The position numbers were made by a program, and so were the translations under genes. The notes under the pieces were generated by a model. That model saw only the letters and a program-made list of their open reading frames with translations, was not told where the DNA came from and did no database searches. Shown here one piece after another: positions 7,571 to 16,422 of a DNA stretch of 64,000 bases; the stretch's first letter is position 1; every line of letters begins with the position of its first letter. The DNA comes from Actinomycetota bacterium (lineage in GTDB: Bacteria; Actinomycetota; Acidimicrobiia; IMCC26256; PALSA-555), in assembly GCA_016870355.1 (NCBI GenBank), contig VGBR01000002.1, forward strand, positions 275,320 to 339,319, given 5' to 3'.

Positions 7571-9058
7571 ATGTCGGGACGCGTCCTGGCCGTCGCGGTC
7601 GTGGCGGGGGTGCTGACCCTCGGTGCGGTGGGTGCAGGAGCCTCGACCGGGGCGGACGGTGCTGGCAGCCCCCGCGCGCGTGCGGCGTCTGACGCGTGTA
7701 CGGCGCCGCCAAGCGATCCTGCGCCTGGGGTCGCGGCATGGGGCGACCGGGAGGTCGTGAACCTCGGCTGCATGCGCCAGGGCTCCGAGGACGCGCAGGC
7801 GAATCCCGACTACCTCGCTGCCTTCGACGCCATGCGCGCCGCATGGGGGCAGGAGCCCGGCCACGGCACGGAGGTGCGCGGCGACCCGTTGCGCCATCCG
7901 GCGACCCGTTGGGACGGTCTGCGCGGCAGACACCAGCAGCTGTGGATCACGACCGCGGGTGGTGGACGGATCTCGGCCGAGCTGTTCGCCCCGCTCGGCC
8001 CGTGTCGTGACGGGTGCCCGAGGCTGCCCGACGGGCTGCGTCGGCAACGGCCGCCGTATCCCGTCGTCGTCCTCCTCCACGGCGGCGGCGCGGTCAAGGA
8101 GATGTTCTGGAACACCGCCGAGGTCGTCGCCGAGCACGGCTACCTCGTCCTCGACGTCGACGCCAACTTCGATCCGATCGGAGGCGGCGCACCCGCTGAC
8201 CCACCGCCGGCGGAACCGGGCTTCCTCTTCGCGGCCCGCAATGCGCTCGACTACATGCTCGCGACCCCCGAACGCCCCACCAGCACCGGCGAGTACAACC
8301 CTTGGTGGGAGGTCGCCGATCCCGAGCGCGTGGGGCTCATCGGCTCCTCGCTCGGCGCGGTGACGCTCGACTACCTCGGCCAGACCGACGAGCGGGTCGA
8401 CACCGTCGTCGCGTACGACGCCTGCGAGTCCGTGCTCGAGGCGCTCGGAGCAGCAGGGCCGGAGCCTGCGAGCATCACTCCCGACGGGGGCGGCTGCCGG
8501 AGTCGGACGTCACCGCTCACGTCAGGACAACTCAACACGTCGCGACTCGGGTTCAACGCCGACTACCACACGCCCGGGGACACCCCGCGCACCAGCCCCC
8601 CCGATCCCCACCTCAAGGACGAGTACACCCGCGCGCTCGCCGCAAAGGGCATCGACGCCATGCAGGTCGCGGTCCGAGCGAGCTCACACGCCGACGTGGC
8701 CGACGACCGAGCCCGCACGACCGGGGCCACGGCACGTTCGCGCTACGGGCAGGCCGTGATGAACTACTACACACTTGCATGGCTCGACTACCAGCTCCGC
8801 GGACGCGACCGCGCCACCCGAGTGCAAGCGTGCCGACGGCTCACGGCCTCGACCTTCGCCGACTTCGCTGACCCGTACCAGATCGGGACCGGTCGCTCCG
8901 TGGCCGGTGCTGGAAACGTCCCCGAGACCGTCGGCGGTCTGATCATGCGGGACCGGCTCTCCTATCTTTTCGCGTCCTGGCTATCCCTGGACAAGGGAAG
9001 ACTGACCGTGCCCGACCTGCGCTCCCCGACCCCGAGCTCCGCGTGCACCAGGCGATAG
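7571..9058 (+). CDS. Secreted alpha/beta hydrolase
   Basis: A 495-residue exported hydrolase. The ATG at 7571 was chosen because a GGGGGAGG site precedes it and a signal peptide begins there (MSGRVLAVAVVAGVLTLGAVGAGAS). The lipase/esterase fold is visible from YPVVVLLHGGGAVKEMFW (oxyanion HG), through GLIGSSLGAVTLDYLG (nucleophile elbow GxSxG around residue 260), to ASSHADVADD near residue 378, a candidate catalytic His. It probably hydrolyses an ester or acyl substrate outside the cell or in the cell envelope. The extreme C-terminus (SPTPSSACTRR) abuts a region of gene debris, so the natural end may have been altered. Confidence 0.8.
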   Translation: MSGRVLAVAVVAGVLTLGAVGAGASTGADGAGSPRARAASDACTAPPSDPAPGVAAWGDREVVNLGCMRQGSEDAQANPDYLAAFDAMRAAWGQEPGHGTEVRGDPLRHPATRWDGLRGRHQQLWITTAGGGRISAELFAPLGPCRDGCPRLPDGLRRQRPPYPVVVLLHGGGAVKEMFWNTAEVVAEHGYLVLDVDANFDPIGGGAPADPPPAEPGFLFAARNALDYMLATPERPTSTGEYNPWWEVADPERVGLIGSSLGAVTLDYLGQTDERVDTVVAYDACESVLEALGAAGPEPASITPDGGGCRSRTSPLTSGQLNTSRLGFNADYHTPGDTPRTSPPDPHLKDEYTRALAAKGIDAMQVAVRASSHADVADDRARTTGATARSRYGQAVMNYYTLAWLDYQLRGRDRATRVQACRRLTASTFADFADPYQIGTGRSVAGAGNVPETVGGLIMRDRLSYLFASWLSLDKGRLTVPDLRSPTPSSACTRR

Positions 9059-9083
9059 ATGCCCGCCCCGAGCCGCTCGAGGG

Positions 9084-9146
9084 GATGAGCGGTGCTACTT
9101 GAAAGACCCGTTAGGTAACTGGATCGAGTTGATGACGCTGGTGTGA
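9084..9146 (+). pseudogene. 3' remnant of a VOC/glyoxalase-family gene
   Basis: A short frame ending TGA at 9144-9146 reads RCYLKDPLGNWIELMTLV, the typical C-terminal strand of vicinal-oxygen-chelate (glyoxalase/bleomycin-resistance) proteins, in which the E is a metal ligand. Nothing upstream in this frame continues the fold. It is a leftover 3' end between the hydrolase and the IS fragments. Confidence 0.55.
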
Positions 9147-9239
9147 GGCGCCCGGCCCCTGCGCGGCATCACCGCTGGCATCCCAGGTATGAGGACTGCC
9201 GCTAGGTGATTCCAGCCGGCGAATGGCTCACGCGACTGT

Positions 9240-9527
9240 TCAGCCCTTCAACGCGGTCGGGAGTCGACTGAACAACAACAGTTCGAAGCCGGCGTCTTCA
9301 AGCACAAACCACACCGGCTTCCAATAGCCGCCGGTAGTTTCCATCGCCACGATCGTCACCTCCTCGGCGACGAGCCAATCGCGCAGCCGCTCGAGATCCG
9401 CGATGAACGTCTCGAACTCACGGGTTTCGACCTTGCGAGCGCGACCCTGACCCGGGGTGCGCACACACGCGACGACCGATTTCTTGTGGACATCGAGTCC
9501 CGCGACCCGATCATGAAGCACTTCCAT
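9240..9527 (-). mobile_element. IS110-family transposase, N-terminal fragment
   Basis: 95 residues match the start of IS110-type DEDD transposases: GLDVHKKSVVACVRTPG (first catalytic Asp), a helical LERLRDWL segment and AMETTGGYWKPVWFVLEDAGFELLL. Family members run to about 400 residues. Here homology stops at FELLL and the frame ends in an unrelated FSRLPTALKG, so the element is dead. It lies beside an IS256 fragment in the same orientation. Confidence 0.85.
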
Positions 9528-9579
9528 GTCGACCTCCCTGTTGGATGAACCGCTCGCAGGGAGCTCTGGGATCGGGAAA

Positions 9580-9840
9580 CTCGCCGTCCAGATTGACGCC
9601 TATGGCCACGTAGACGGGTCGGTTGGCGATTTGGGCGTCGCCGACCTTGATCACGATCGCGTCGATCAACAACACCGGGTAGAGCCGATCCAGCGGCCGG
9701 TTCTGCCACGCGAGCATGTCCTCGACAACCGCGTCGGTGATCTTGGAGATCGTCTCTCGGCTGATCTCAGTGCCATAGAGCTCGAGCAGATGCGCCTGGA
9801 TGTCACCCGTCGTGAGCCCCTTGGCGTAGAGCGAGATCCT
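9580..9840 (-). mobile_element. IS256/mutator-family transposase, internal fragment
   Basis: About 87 residues match the core of IS256-type DDE transposases: RISLYAKGLTTGDIQAHL, SRETISKITDAVVEDM, WQNRPLDRLYPVLLIDAI (first catalytic Asp) and ANRPVYVAIGVNLDGE. Homology ends abruptly on both sides, immediately next to the IS110 fragment, and no terminal inverted repeats are visible. The open frame extends far upstream only as an antisense shadow of the thioesterase gene. Confidence 0.85.
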
Positions 9841-9941
9841 CTTCGCTGAGCGCTGCGGTAATCCCAGAAAGATCCCCAAAGACGCGCGCGATGTGGCTCT
9901 GGTGGAGTGGTCCCTCCTGCTGCGACCACGCTTGCACCGCT

Positions 9942-9947
9942 TACGCT
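9942..9947 (+). promoter_or_regulatory. Candidate leaderless -10 (TACGCT) for thioesterase
   Basis: TACGCT ends 7 nt before the ATG at 9955; no ribosome-binding site is present between them. Confidence 0.5.
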
Positions 9948-9954
9948 CCACCGG

Positions 9955-10794
9955 ATGGCTGATCTCGCGTCGTTCCTCGAGCTCGAGATGCTCGACCGTG
10001 ACCTCTTCCGGGCATCGACCGAGCCGGTCGTGAACAGCCGACAATCGTTGTTCGGCGGGCAAGTTGCAGGCCAGGCGTTGCTCGCGGCCGGCTCGACGGT
10101 GGCGCCGGAGCGCATGCCCCACTCGTTGCACGGCTACTTCCTTCGACCCGGCAAGGTCGACCGACCGGTTCTCTTCCATGTCGATCGAGACCGCGACGGC
10201 GGTTCTTTTTCGGCCCGCCACGTGCGCGCGGTGCAGGACGGTGATGTGATCTTCTCGATGCTCGCGTCCTTTGCCGCTCCCGAAGACGGCGTGGCATATG
10301 ACGCGCTGCCAACTCGCGACGGTGGCGACCCCGAAGCGTTGCGCAACCGCCCCACCGCGCTCTTGATCGACGTGCGTGAGGTCACGAAGACGCGAATCGG
10401 CGGAGGTCAGATCCGCCACTCCGACCGCCTGTGGGTGCGAGCAGTGGGGGAGCTGTCTGACGACCCGCTGATGCACGCGTGCGTGGTGACCTACATGTCC
10501 GACCTCGGGTCGGGCTTCGGTCAGGTGGAGGTCGAGGGCTTGCCGGCCGGCGGACCGAGCATCGACCACAGCGTCTGGTTCCATGCACCGATCCGTGCCG
10601 ACCAATGGACGCTGCTCGAGCTGTGGCCGCTCAAGGCCGGGAGCGCGCGCGGGGTGTACCACGGGTCGATGCGCAGCCAGTCCGGCGAGCTCGGGGCGGT
10701 GTTCGCGCAAGAGATGTTGCTTCGCCACCAGCTCCTGCCGCCCGATCTGCTGGAGCGCATGGCCGAGTTCTTGGGAGTCGACACGTCCGAATGA
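9955..10794 (+). CDS. tesB: Acyl-CoA thioesterase II (TesB-like)
   Basis: A 279-residue double-hotdog thioesterase that hydrolyses acyl-CoA to free acid and CoA in the cytoplasm. Recognisable are the N-terminal FLELEMLDRDLFRA, SLFGGQVAGQALLAA (first hotdog) with HSLHGYFLRPG, and DHSVWFHAPIRADQWTLLELW (second hotdog). Length matches the family. A leaderless TACGCT supports the ATG at 9955 rather than the upstream frame extension. It overlaps (ATGA) a truncated amidohydrolase ORF and faces an acyl-CoA ligase; a role in CoA turnover during catabolism is likely. Confidence 0.93.
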   Translation: MADLASFLELEMLDRDLFRASTEPVVNSRQSLFGGQVAGQALLAAGSTVAPERMPHSLHGYFLRPGKVDRPVLFHVDRDRDGGSFSARHVRAVQDGDVIFSMLASFAAPEDGVAYDALPTRDGGDPEALRNRPTALLIDVREVTKTRIGGGQIRHSDRLWVRAVGELSDDPLMHACVVTYMSDLGSGFGQVEVEGLPAGGPSIDHSVWFHAPIRADQWTLLELWPLKAGSARGVYHGSMRSQSGELGAVFAQEMLLRHQLLPPDLLERMAEFLGVDTSE

Positions 10795-11015
10795 TCGAAG
10801 AGCTCTTCCTCCCGGAGCCGGCACCGCGGGACGTGAAGTACACCGTGATCTCGGTCGACGACCACGTCGTCGAGCCGCCCCACGTGTTCGAAGGCCGACT
10901 GCCGGCTTCGCTCCAAGCCCGGGCGCCGCGAATCATCGAGACGTCGAGGGGTCATCACGTCTGGGAGTTCGAAGGCCAGCGTTCCACGCAGGTCGGGAAG
11001 AAGCGCCGCCGCTGA
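10791..11015 (+). pseudogene. Truncated amidohydrolase (N-terminal 74 residues)
   Basis: The ATG overlaps the tesB stop (ATGA). Residues around 17-30 read VISVDDHVVEPPHVF, the metal-binding D-x-H opening of Amidohydro_2 proteins, nearly identical to the intact gene at 23743 (PISVDDHVVEPAHVF). The frame stops after RSTQVGKKRRR. Full-length relatives in this window have 372-403 residues, so more than 80 percent of the gene, including the remaining metal ligands, is missing. The 3' end abuts the oppositely oriented acyl-CoA ligase, suggesting a deletion joined the two. It is unlikely to be enzymatically active. Confidence 0.75.
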
Positions 11016-11019
11016 CGGG

Positions 11020-12498
11020 TCAGCCTCCCCGGGCCTCGACGAGCCGGCCGCGGTTGACCTTCGTTGCCTCGCTCCGTGGGATCGCGTCCACGATCTCGAT
11101 GGAGTGCGGGGCCTTGTAGGCCGCGAGTCGCGCTTTTGCGAACTCCCGGATCTCCTCGAACGTCGGGGGGTCACCCGCGTCGACGGGCTCGATCAGCGCG
11201 TGCACCCGGCGTCCCCACTCTTGGTCGCGCAGGCCGATCACGACGACGTCGGCGACCTTCGGGTGATCGATGAGCGCGGACTCGGCCTCGGCTGGGAAGA
11301 CGTTCGCTCCGCCGGTGATGATCATGTCGACGCGCCGATCGACGAGGTACACGTAGCCGTCGTCGTCCATGTAGCCCATGTCGCCGACGGTGACGAAGCC
11401 GTCGTCGGTCGTGGGGAGCTTCGGCGCCTCACCGACGTACAGCGATCCGCCGTATGACTCCGACTTCAGGTAGATGTCACCGATCTCGCCGGGTGGGAGC
11501 TCTTGCTCGCCGCTGTCGAGGATCTTCACCTCGGTGGCGCGCCGGCCGCGGCCCACGCTGCCCTGGTGCTCCATCCACTCGTCGCCGCGCAGCGCCGTGA
11601 GCCCCAAGCCTTCGGTCATCCCGTACGACATGTAGATCTTCTCCGGCCCGATGAGATCAGCCCACCGGTGCACGAGTGACGGCGGCATCGGTGCCGCGCC
11701 CTGGATGAACCAGACCAAGCTTGAGAGATCACGCGTGTCGATGTCGGGGAGGTCAGCCATCCGCTGCAACATCGTTGGTGTCGCGGTGAAGGTGGTGATC
11801 CGGTGACGTTCGATCGCGTCGATCGCCTGGGCAGGGTTGAACCTCTCGAGCATCGTGAGCTGATCGCCGACGAGCATGCAGTAGAGCGTCGCGAGTGCGT
11901 TGATGTGGTAGATCGGCGCCAGCACCAGGATGTGCTGCGGACGGGCGATGGTGGTCCACTCGTCGGCGAAGGGCGTGCCGAACGCAGGGAAGTAGTAGCC
12001 CGGCGCGCCGCTCAGGATGATCTTGGGTGTGCCCGTGGAGCCGCTGCTGCAGATGCCGTGGGTGTGCGGAGCGACCACGTCGGGCAGATCGGGAACCTCA
12101 AGCTCGGCGCTCGCGCGGATCCAGTCCCGATCCTCCTCGGCCAGGTAGATGCGTGGCGCGAGCACCTCGCGCACACGAGCGAGCTCCCAGTCGGGGAGAT
12201 CCCAACGAACGGGTACGGGGACGGCGCCAACCTTCCAGGCCGCGAAGACCGCGAGCACCGACTCAGGTGAGTTCCGCAGGCCGATGCCGACTCGATCGCC
12301 CTGGCCCACACCCCGCTCGAGGAACGCGCTGGCAAGCTGACTGGAGCGCGTGTCGAGCTCGGCCCAGGTGAGCGTCGTCTCGCGCCCGTCCATCGCGATG
12401 TGGCGGAAGATCACCTCGCCGCCGTGCGCGGCAGATTGCTCGCGGATGCGCGCAGCGTGACTCGGCGGTGGAGTGGTGTCCGGCTCGACGCTGGTCAC
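11020..12498 (-). CDS. Acyl-CoA synthetase (AMP-dependent ligase)
   Basis: A 492-residue ANL-superfamily ligase that adenylates a carboxylic acid and transfers it to CoA. The P-loop CSSGSTGTPK sits near residue 150, followed by MSYGMTEGLG (A5), then DDDGYVYLVDRRVDMIITGGANVFPAEAES (A7-A8) and the catalytic-lysine segment RSEATKVNRGRL near the C-terminus, so the enzyme looks competent. The GTG start has TAGTCT 8 nt upstream. It is divergent from the phosphotransferase-CaiB operon and may supply CoA thioesters to it. The substrate (fatty, aromatic or steroid acid) cannot be read. Confidence 0.88.
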   Translation of the reverse strand: MTSVEPDTTPPPSHAARIREQSAAHGGEVIFRHIAMDGRETTLTWAELDTRSSQLASAFLERGVGQGDRVGIGLRNSPESVLAVFAAWKVGAVPVPVRWDLPDWELARVREVLAPRIYLAEEDRDWIRASAELEVPDLPDVVAPHTHGICSSGSTGTPKIILSGAPGYYFPAFGTPFADEWTTIARPQHILVLAPIYHINALATLYCMLVGDQLTMLERFNPAQAIDAIERHRITTFTATPTMLQRMADLPDIDTRDLSSLVWFIQGAAPMPPSLVHRWADLIGPEKIYMSYGMTEGLGLTALRGDEWMEHQGSVGRGRRATEVKILDSGEQELPPGEIGDIYLKSESYGGSLYVGEAPKLPTTDDGFVTVGDMGYMDDDGYVYLVDRRVDMIITGGANVFPAEAESALIDHPKVADVVVIGLRDQEWGRRVHALIEPVDAGDPPTFEEIREFAKARLAAYKAPHSIEIVDAIPRSEATKVNRGRLVEARGG

Positions 12499-12506
12499 GC
12501 GCGCGG

Positions 12507-12516
12507 AGACTAGCGT
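12507..12516. promoter_or_regulatory. Overlapping divergent -10 boxes
   Basis: The minus-strand TAGTCT (12507-12512) ends 8 nt before the ligase GTG at 12498. The plus-strand TAGCGT (12511-12516) shares its TA and could serve the operon at 12580 with a leader of about 55 nt. Confidence 0.45.
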
Positions 12517-12579
12517 GTTCTATGGATCGCGAAATGTCGTTCTACACGTTCAACGTGGGCGTTCGTCGGGGCAAGGACC

Positions 12580-13617
12580 GTGACCCTGCACATCCCTGAA
12601 GAGCTGGACGAGGTCTTGACGCCTGAATGGCTCACGGCCGCGTTGCACCCGCGTTTCGGTGTGACCGTGACGTCGGTGACTCGGGGACCCGTCGTCGCAC
12701 GCGTGTGCACGAACGCCCGGTTCCGTATCGAGTGCGACGAGCCGATGCCGCCCGATCTTCCGGCCGAGCTCTGTGCCAAGGGGTTCTTCGGCGACTTCAT
12801 GAAGGGCCATCGCCAGGCGGGGGAGCCCGAGGCGCGCTTCTACGACGAGGTCGCGCCGATGCTCGAGATGCGCACCCTGAAGAGCGTGTTCGCGAGTGTT
12901 GATCCCGAGACTCGTCATGGCGTGGTGATCAGTGAAGACGTGGTTGCCCAAGGCGCGACCTTCCTCGACGCGCGGGATGACTACACACCCGACCTCGCCG
13001 CCGAAAGTCTCGACGAGCTCGCCAAGCTCCACCTCGCAACGTGGGAGTCCCCGCAGCTCGCGGACGTGGCCTGGCTCGCGCCGCACCTCGGTCGTCAGCT
13101 CGAGGCGCGCGGGGTGAACGAGATCCGTCACAACTTCGAGGGTCCGATCGGTGCCGGCGTGCCGGACGGCGTGCGTGACGCTGAACGTCTCGTCGAGGTG
13201 TACCGAGAGCTCGTAGCCGAGACGGCGTCACCGTCACCGTGGTGCATCGTGCACGGTGACGCGCACATCAACAACGTGTTCCTCGACGCCGACGGTCATC
13301 CGGGCATCGTCGACTGGCAGCTCGCACAGCGCGGATCGTGGTACCTCGACGTGGGGTACCACCTCGGGTGCGTGCTGAGCGTCGAGGTCCGCCGCGCGGT
13401 CGAGCACGATCTCGTGCAGCACTACCTCGATCGCATTGCCGCCGGTGGCATCCAGGTGCCACACGACGACGAGGTGCGGAGCGGGATCCGCCGCGGGATC
13501 CTGCACGGCTTGTTCCTCTGGGGCATCACGATGATGGTCGACCCCGCGATCACCACGATCATGCTCGAACGGCTCGGCACTGCCGCCGCCGACCACGACG
13601 CGCTGGCGATCGCGTGA
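12580..13617 (+). CDS. APH/EcKinase-like phosphotransferase
   Basis: A 345-residue protein-kinase-like phosphotransferase. HGDAHINNVFLD near residue 228 is the catalytic Brenner-type loop (HGDxHxxN), and GIVDWQ about 15 residues later carries the Mg2+-binding Asp. The first quarter contains a short N-lobe with ELCAKGFFG as the probable ATP-lysine strand. Such APH-fold kinases are often found in acyl-CoA catabolic operons of Actinobacteria, where their substrates are unknown. It is first in a four-gene operon whose members overlap by one to four bases. GTG start with a CAAGGA site. Confidence 0.82.
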   Translation: MTLHIPEELDEVLTPEWLTAALHPRFGVTVTSVTRGPVVARVCTNARFRIECDEPMPPDLPAELCAKGFFGDFMKGHRQAGEPEARFYDEVAPMLEMRTLKSVFASVDPETRHGVVISEDVVAQGATFLDARDDYTPDLAAESLDELAKLHLATWESPQLADVAWLAPHLGRQLEARGVNEIRHNFEGPIGAGVPDGVRDAERLVEVYRELVAETASPSPWCIVHGDAHINNVFLDADGHPGIVDWQLAQRGSWYLDVGYHLGCVLSVEVRRAVEHDLVQHYLDRIAAGGIQVPHDDEVRSGIRRGILHGLFLWGITMMVDPAITTIMLERLGTAAADHDALAIA

Positions 13618-14825
13618 TGGAGGCCGCGTTCGATGGCGTGCGCGTCGTCGAGCTCGCGCAATGGGTGTTCGTGCCCGTCGCCGGCGCGCTGCTCGCTGAT
13701 TGGGGCGCCGATGTGATCCGCATCGAGAAGCCCGAGGGCGACCCCTATCGCGGCCTCGCGTCGCAGGGCATCGGTACCGATAGTGGCGGGGTGAACCTCT
13801 CGCTTGCACTCGCGGGGCGAGGGAAGCGGTCGATCGCGCTCGATCTCCGGACTGAAGAAGGGAAGGAGATCACGCACCGGCTGCTCGAGACCGCGGATGT
13901 GTTCCTCACGAACCTTCGCCCCGGCGCGCTCGAGCGTCTTGGGCTCGACTCGGGCACTCTCACCCAGCGGTATCCCACGCTCGTCTATGCGCGGGGTCAC
14001 GGCTACGGCGTGCGCGGCCCCGACGCCGACCACGCGGGCTACGACGCCTCCGCGTTCTGGGCGCGTGGCGGTCTCGCCCACGTGCTCACGCCGCCGGACA
14101 GTCCCGACCCGATCATGCAGCGCGGCGCGATGGGCGACCGAAACGGTGCGATGGCGCTCGCGTTCGGCATCGCAAGCGCGCTTCTTCGGCGCACGCGCAC
14201 CGGTCGAGGGTCGGTCATCGACGTGTCGCTCCTCGCAACCGCGATGTGGACGCTGTCGTCAGACGTGCTCTCGGCGCTCCAAGGGCAGCAACCGCGCGCC
14301 GCGCAACCGGGCCAGGCGTTTGTGAATCCGCTAGTCGGCACCTATCGAACCAGCGATGGCCGGCACATCATGCTCGTGTTCCTCGAGGCCGATCGGTACT
14401 GGGCCGACTTCTGTCGCTTGCTCGGTCGGGAGGATCTCCTCGAAGACCCGCGCTTCGTCGACCTCGCGGCACGAGGTCAGCACGTGAGTGAATGCGCAGC
14501 CGCGATCCGCGAGGAGTTCGCACGTCGGACCTTTGACGAGTGGAAGGCGTTGCTCACGCAGATCGACGCGCCATGGGCACCGGTGCAAGCGGTCGAAGAG
14601 CTGCTCGACGATCCCCAGGTCCTCGCGAACGACTACATCGGTGACGTCGACAACGAAGGCGGTGAGGACTACCGATTGCCCGCGGTGCCGGTGCAGGTCG
14701 ACGAAGAGCCACCACCGTTGCGGCGCGCTCCGGAGCACGGTGAGCACACCGAGACGGTGCTGCTCGAGCTGGGCTACTCGTGGGAGCAGATCAGCCAGCT
14801 CGCCGAGTCCGGCGTCATCCCCTGA
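13617..14825 (+). CDS. CaiB/BaiF family (class III) CoA-transferase
   Basis: A 402-residue class III CoA-transferase that moves CoA between carboxylic acids through an Asp-anhydride intermediate. FDGVRVVELAQWVFVPVAGALLADWGADVIRIEKPEGDPYRG is the signature N-terminus (cited here only as positions 5-46), and HAGYDASAFWARGGL near residue 142 carries the candidate catalytic Asp. The ATG shares its A with the upstream TGA, and the stop overlaps the next ATG, so translation is coupled on both sides. It probably activates an intermediate for the DUF35-thiolase pair that follows; the exact acid is unknown. Confidence 0.9.
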   Translation: MEAAFDGVRVVELAQWVFVPVAGALLADWGADVIRIEKPEGDPYRGLASQGIGTDSGGVNLSLALAGRGKRSIALDLRTEEGKEITHRLLETADVFLTNLRPGALERLGLDSGTLTQRYPTLVYARGHGYGVRGPDADHAGYDASAFWARGGLAHVLTPPDSPDPIMQRGAMGDRNGAMALAFGIASALLRRTRTGRGSVIDVSLLATAMWTLSSDVLSALQGQQPRAAQPGQAFVNPLVGTYRTSDGRHIMLVFLEADRYWADFCRLLGREDLLEDPRFVDLAARGQHVSECAAAIREEFARRTFDEWKALLTQIDAPWAPVQAVEELLDDPQVLANDYIGDVDNEGGEDYRLPAVPVQVDEEPPPLRRAPEHGEHTETVLLELGYSWEQISQLAESGVIP

Positions 14826-15244
14826 TGGCGCAGCGGCCGCTCCCGGTCCCCGACGAGCAGTCGGCGCCGTACTGGAAGGCCGCGGCCGAGCACGTCCTCA
14901 CGGTTGCGCGCTGCTCGCGCTGCGGTGCGTACTCGATCCCGATCAGCGCCGAGTGCGATCGCTGCCACAGCCCCGATCCGGACTACCGGTTCGAACCGGT
15001 GACCGGCCGGGGCACCATCCGCAGCTGGACAGTGATCCAGCAGTCCTTCTTGCCTGGGTTCGACGACGACGTGCCGTTCGTGCTTGTGGACGTCGAGCTC
15101 GACGAGCAGCCGGACCTGAGAATGATCGGCCGCCTGCTCGACGGTGCGAACGCGCCGCGCCACCTCGGTGACCGCGTGACCGTCGCGTTCGAGGACCTCG
15201 CGCCAGGTTCGTCGGTTCCGGCCTTCACGCTGGACGCCACATGA
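14825..15244 (+). CDS. DUF35 zinc-ribbon/OB-fold protein (thiolase partner 1)
   Basis: A 139-residue OB-fold protein. C30-S-R-C33 and C44-D-R-C47 form a rubredoxin-like zinc ribbon, followed by the OB fold (GRGTIRSWTVIQQSF, DDVPFVLVDVEL). Members of this family (for example ChsH2-type domains) bind acyl-CoA and form obligate complexes with Ltp2-like thiolase-fold proteins. That is exactly the context here: the stop overlaps the thiolase ATG. It likely contributes the lid or CoA site of a retro-aldol or thiolase complex. Confidence 0.88.
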   Translation: MAQRPLPVPDEQSAPYWKAAAEHVLTVARCSRCGAYSIPISAECDRCHSPDPDYRFEPVTGRGTIRSWTVIQQSFLPGFDDDVPFVLVDVELDEQPDLRMIGRLLDGANAPRHLGDRVTVAFEDLAPGSSVPAFTLDAT

Positions 15245-16422
15245 GCAACGACCAAGTCGCGATCGTCGGCTACGCCCAGAGCCAGGTGCAGCGACACGCC
15301 GAACAGCCGTTGGGCGAGCTCGCGGTCGAGACCTCACGGCGCGCCATCGCCGACGCGGGACTCGAGATCGGACAGGTCGACGGGTTCGTGGGCAGCGCGA
15401 TGTTCCCGACCGCCGGTGCCCACGCCGCGATCGATGGCGTGAGCATGGTGACACCCGAATGGCTTGCCCAACACCTGGGTGCACAACCGCGCTACTCGGC
15501 GGGATACCACGGGATGGGCCAGATCCCGGGGAGCGTCGCGCTCGCCGTCGACGCCATCCTCGCGGGCGAGGCCGACTACGTGCTCATGCACCGCGCACTT
15601 CACAACCCCGCTGGCAGCTATCACGGGAACCCGACGTTCGAAGCGGGCGGTTTCGCGCAGTGGACCGCGCCGCAGGGGTTCTTCGGGCCGCTCGCCATGA
15701 TCGCCCTGCCGTACACCGAGTACCTCCAGCGCTACGGCGCGTCGCGCTCGACGACCGCCGCGGTCGCGGTCGAAGCGCGCAAGAACGGTGCGCGCATCCC
15801 GTGGTCGCACTGGTACGAGCGGGCGCTCACCGAAGAGGAGTATCTCGCCGCGCCGATCCTCGCCGATCCGATCTGCCGCTACGACTGCGACATCCCTGTG
15901 GATGGCGCGGCGGCGTTCGTGTTCACCTCGGCTGAGCGCGCGGTGGACCTCCCGAATCGTCCCGTGTACGTGTCGGGATACGCCCTCGCGCAGCCACCGC
16001 CACGGCGGCTCGCGTTGCACTGGCCGCTCGACGACATCATGGGCGCCGGTGCCGACACGGTGCGGAACCTCTGGGAGGACAGCGGAGTCGGGCCGACCGA
16101 CGTCGATCTCCCGCAGCTCTACGACGGGTTCTCACCGCTTGTGTACTTCTGGCTCGAGGCGCTCGGGTACTGCTCGCCGGGCGAGGCACACGAACTGGTG
16201 CGCGGCGGCGGGATCGACAGCGACGTGCCCGGGGCGCTCCCAGTGCTGTCAGGCGGTGGCGCGCTCGGGAACGGGCGCATGCACGGGATCCCACAGATGC
16301 TGGAGTGCTACCTCCAGCTCTCGGGTCGTGCCGGCAATCGCCAACGTGACGCGACGATCGGATTGGCAAGCCACGCAGCGCCGCACGTCGGCGGCGCTGT
16401 CGTCTACCGCTCGGGCGTCTGA
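15241..16422 (+). CDS. Thiolase-fold lipid-transfer protein lacking the catalytic Cys (Ltp2-like)
   Basis: A 393-residue SCP-x/Ltp-type thiolase-fold protein. The position of the usual NACATG nucleophile reads AGYHGMGQIPGS, so the acylating cysteine is absent. The segments PQLYDGFSPLVYFWLEALG (HDCF region) and SGGGALGNGRMHGIPQ (GHPxGATG region) are also divergent. This pattern, together with a coupled DUF35 subunit, resembles Ltp2-DUF35 aldolases that cleave 3-hydroxyacyl-CoA in steroid side-chain degradation. The exact reaction is inference. Its 3' end overlaps the convergent TetR gene by 19 bp. Confidence 0.85.
   Translation: MSNDQVAIVGYAQSQVQRHAEQPLGELAVETSRRAIADAGLEIGQVDGFVGSAMFPTAGAHAAIDGVSMVTPEWLAQHLGAQPRYSAGYHGMGQIPGSVALAVDAILAGEADYVLMHRALHNPAGSYHGNPTFEAGGFAQWTAPQGFFGPLAMIALPYTEYLQRYGASRSTTAAVAVEARKNGARIPWSHWYERALTEEEYLAAPILADPICRYDCDIPVDGAAAFVFTSAERAVDLPNRPVYVSGYALAQPPPRRLALHWPLDDIMGAGADTVRNLWEDSGVGPTDVDLPQLYDGFSPLVYFWLEALGYCSPGEAHELVRGGGIDSDVPGALPVLSGGGALGNGRMHGIPQMLECYLQLSGRAGNRQRDATIGLASHAAPHVGGAVVYRSGV

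Noticed and set aside
9511..10824. 437-codon minus-strand frame as a full IS256 transposase
   Set aside because: Only the last ~87 residues before the tail match IS256; the rest is antisense to tesB.
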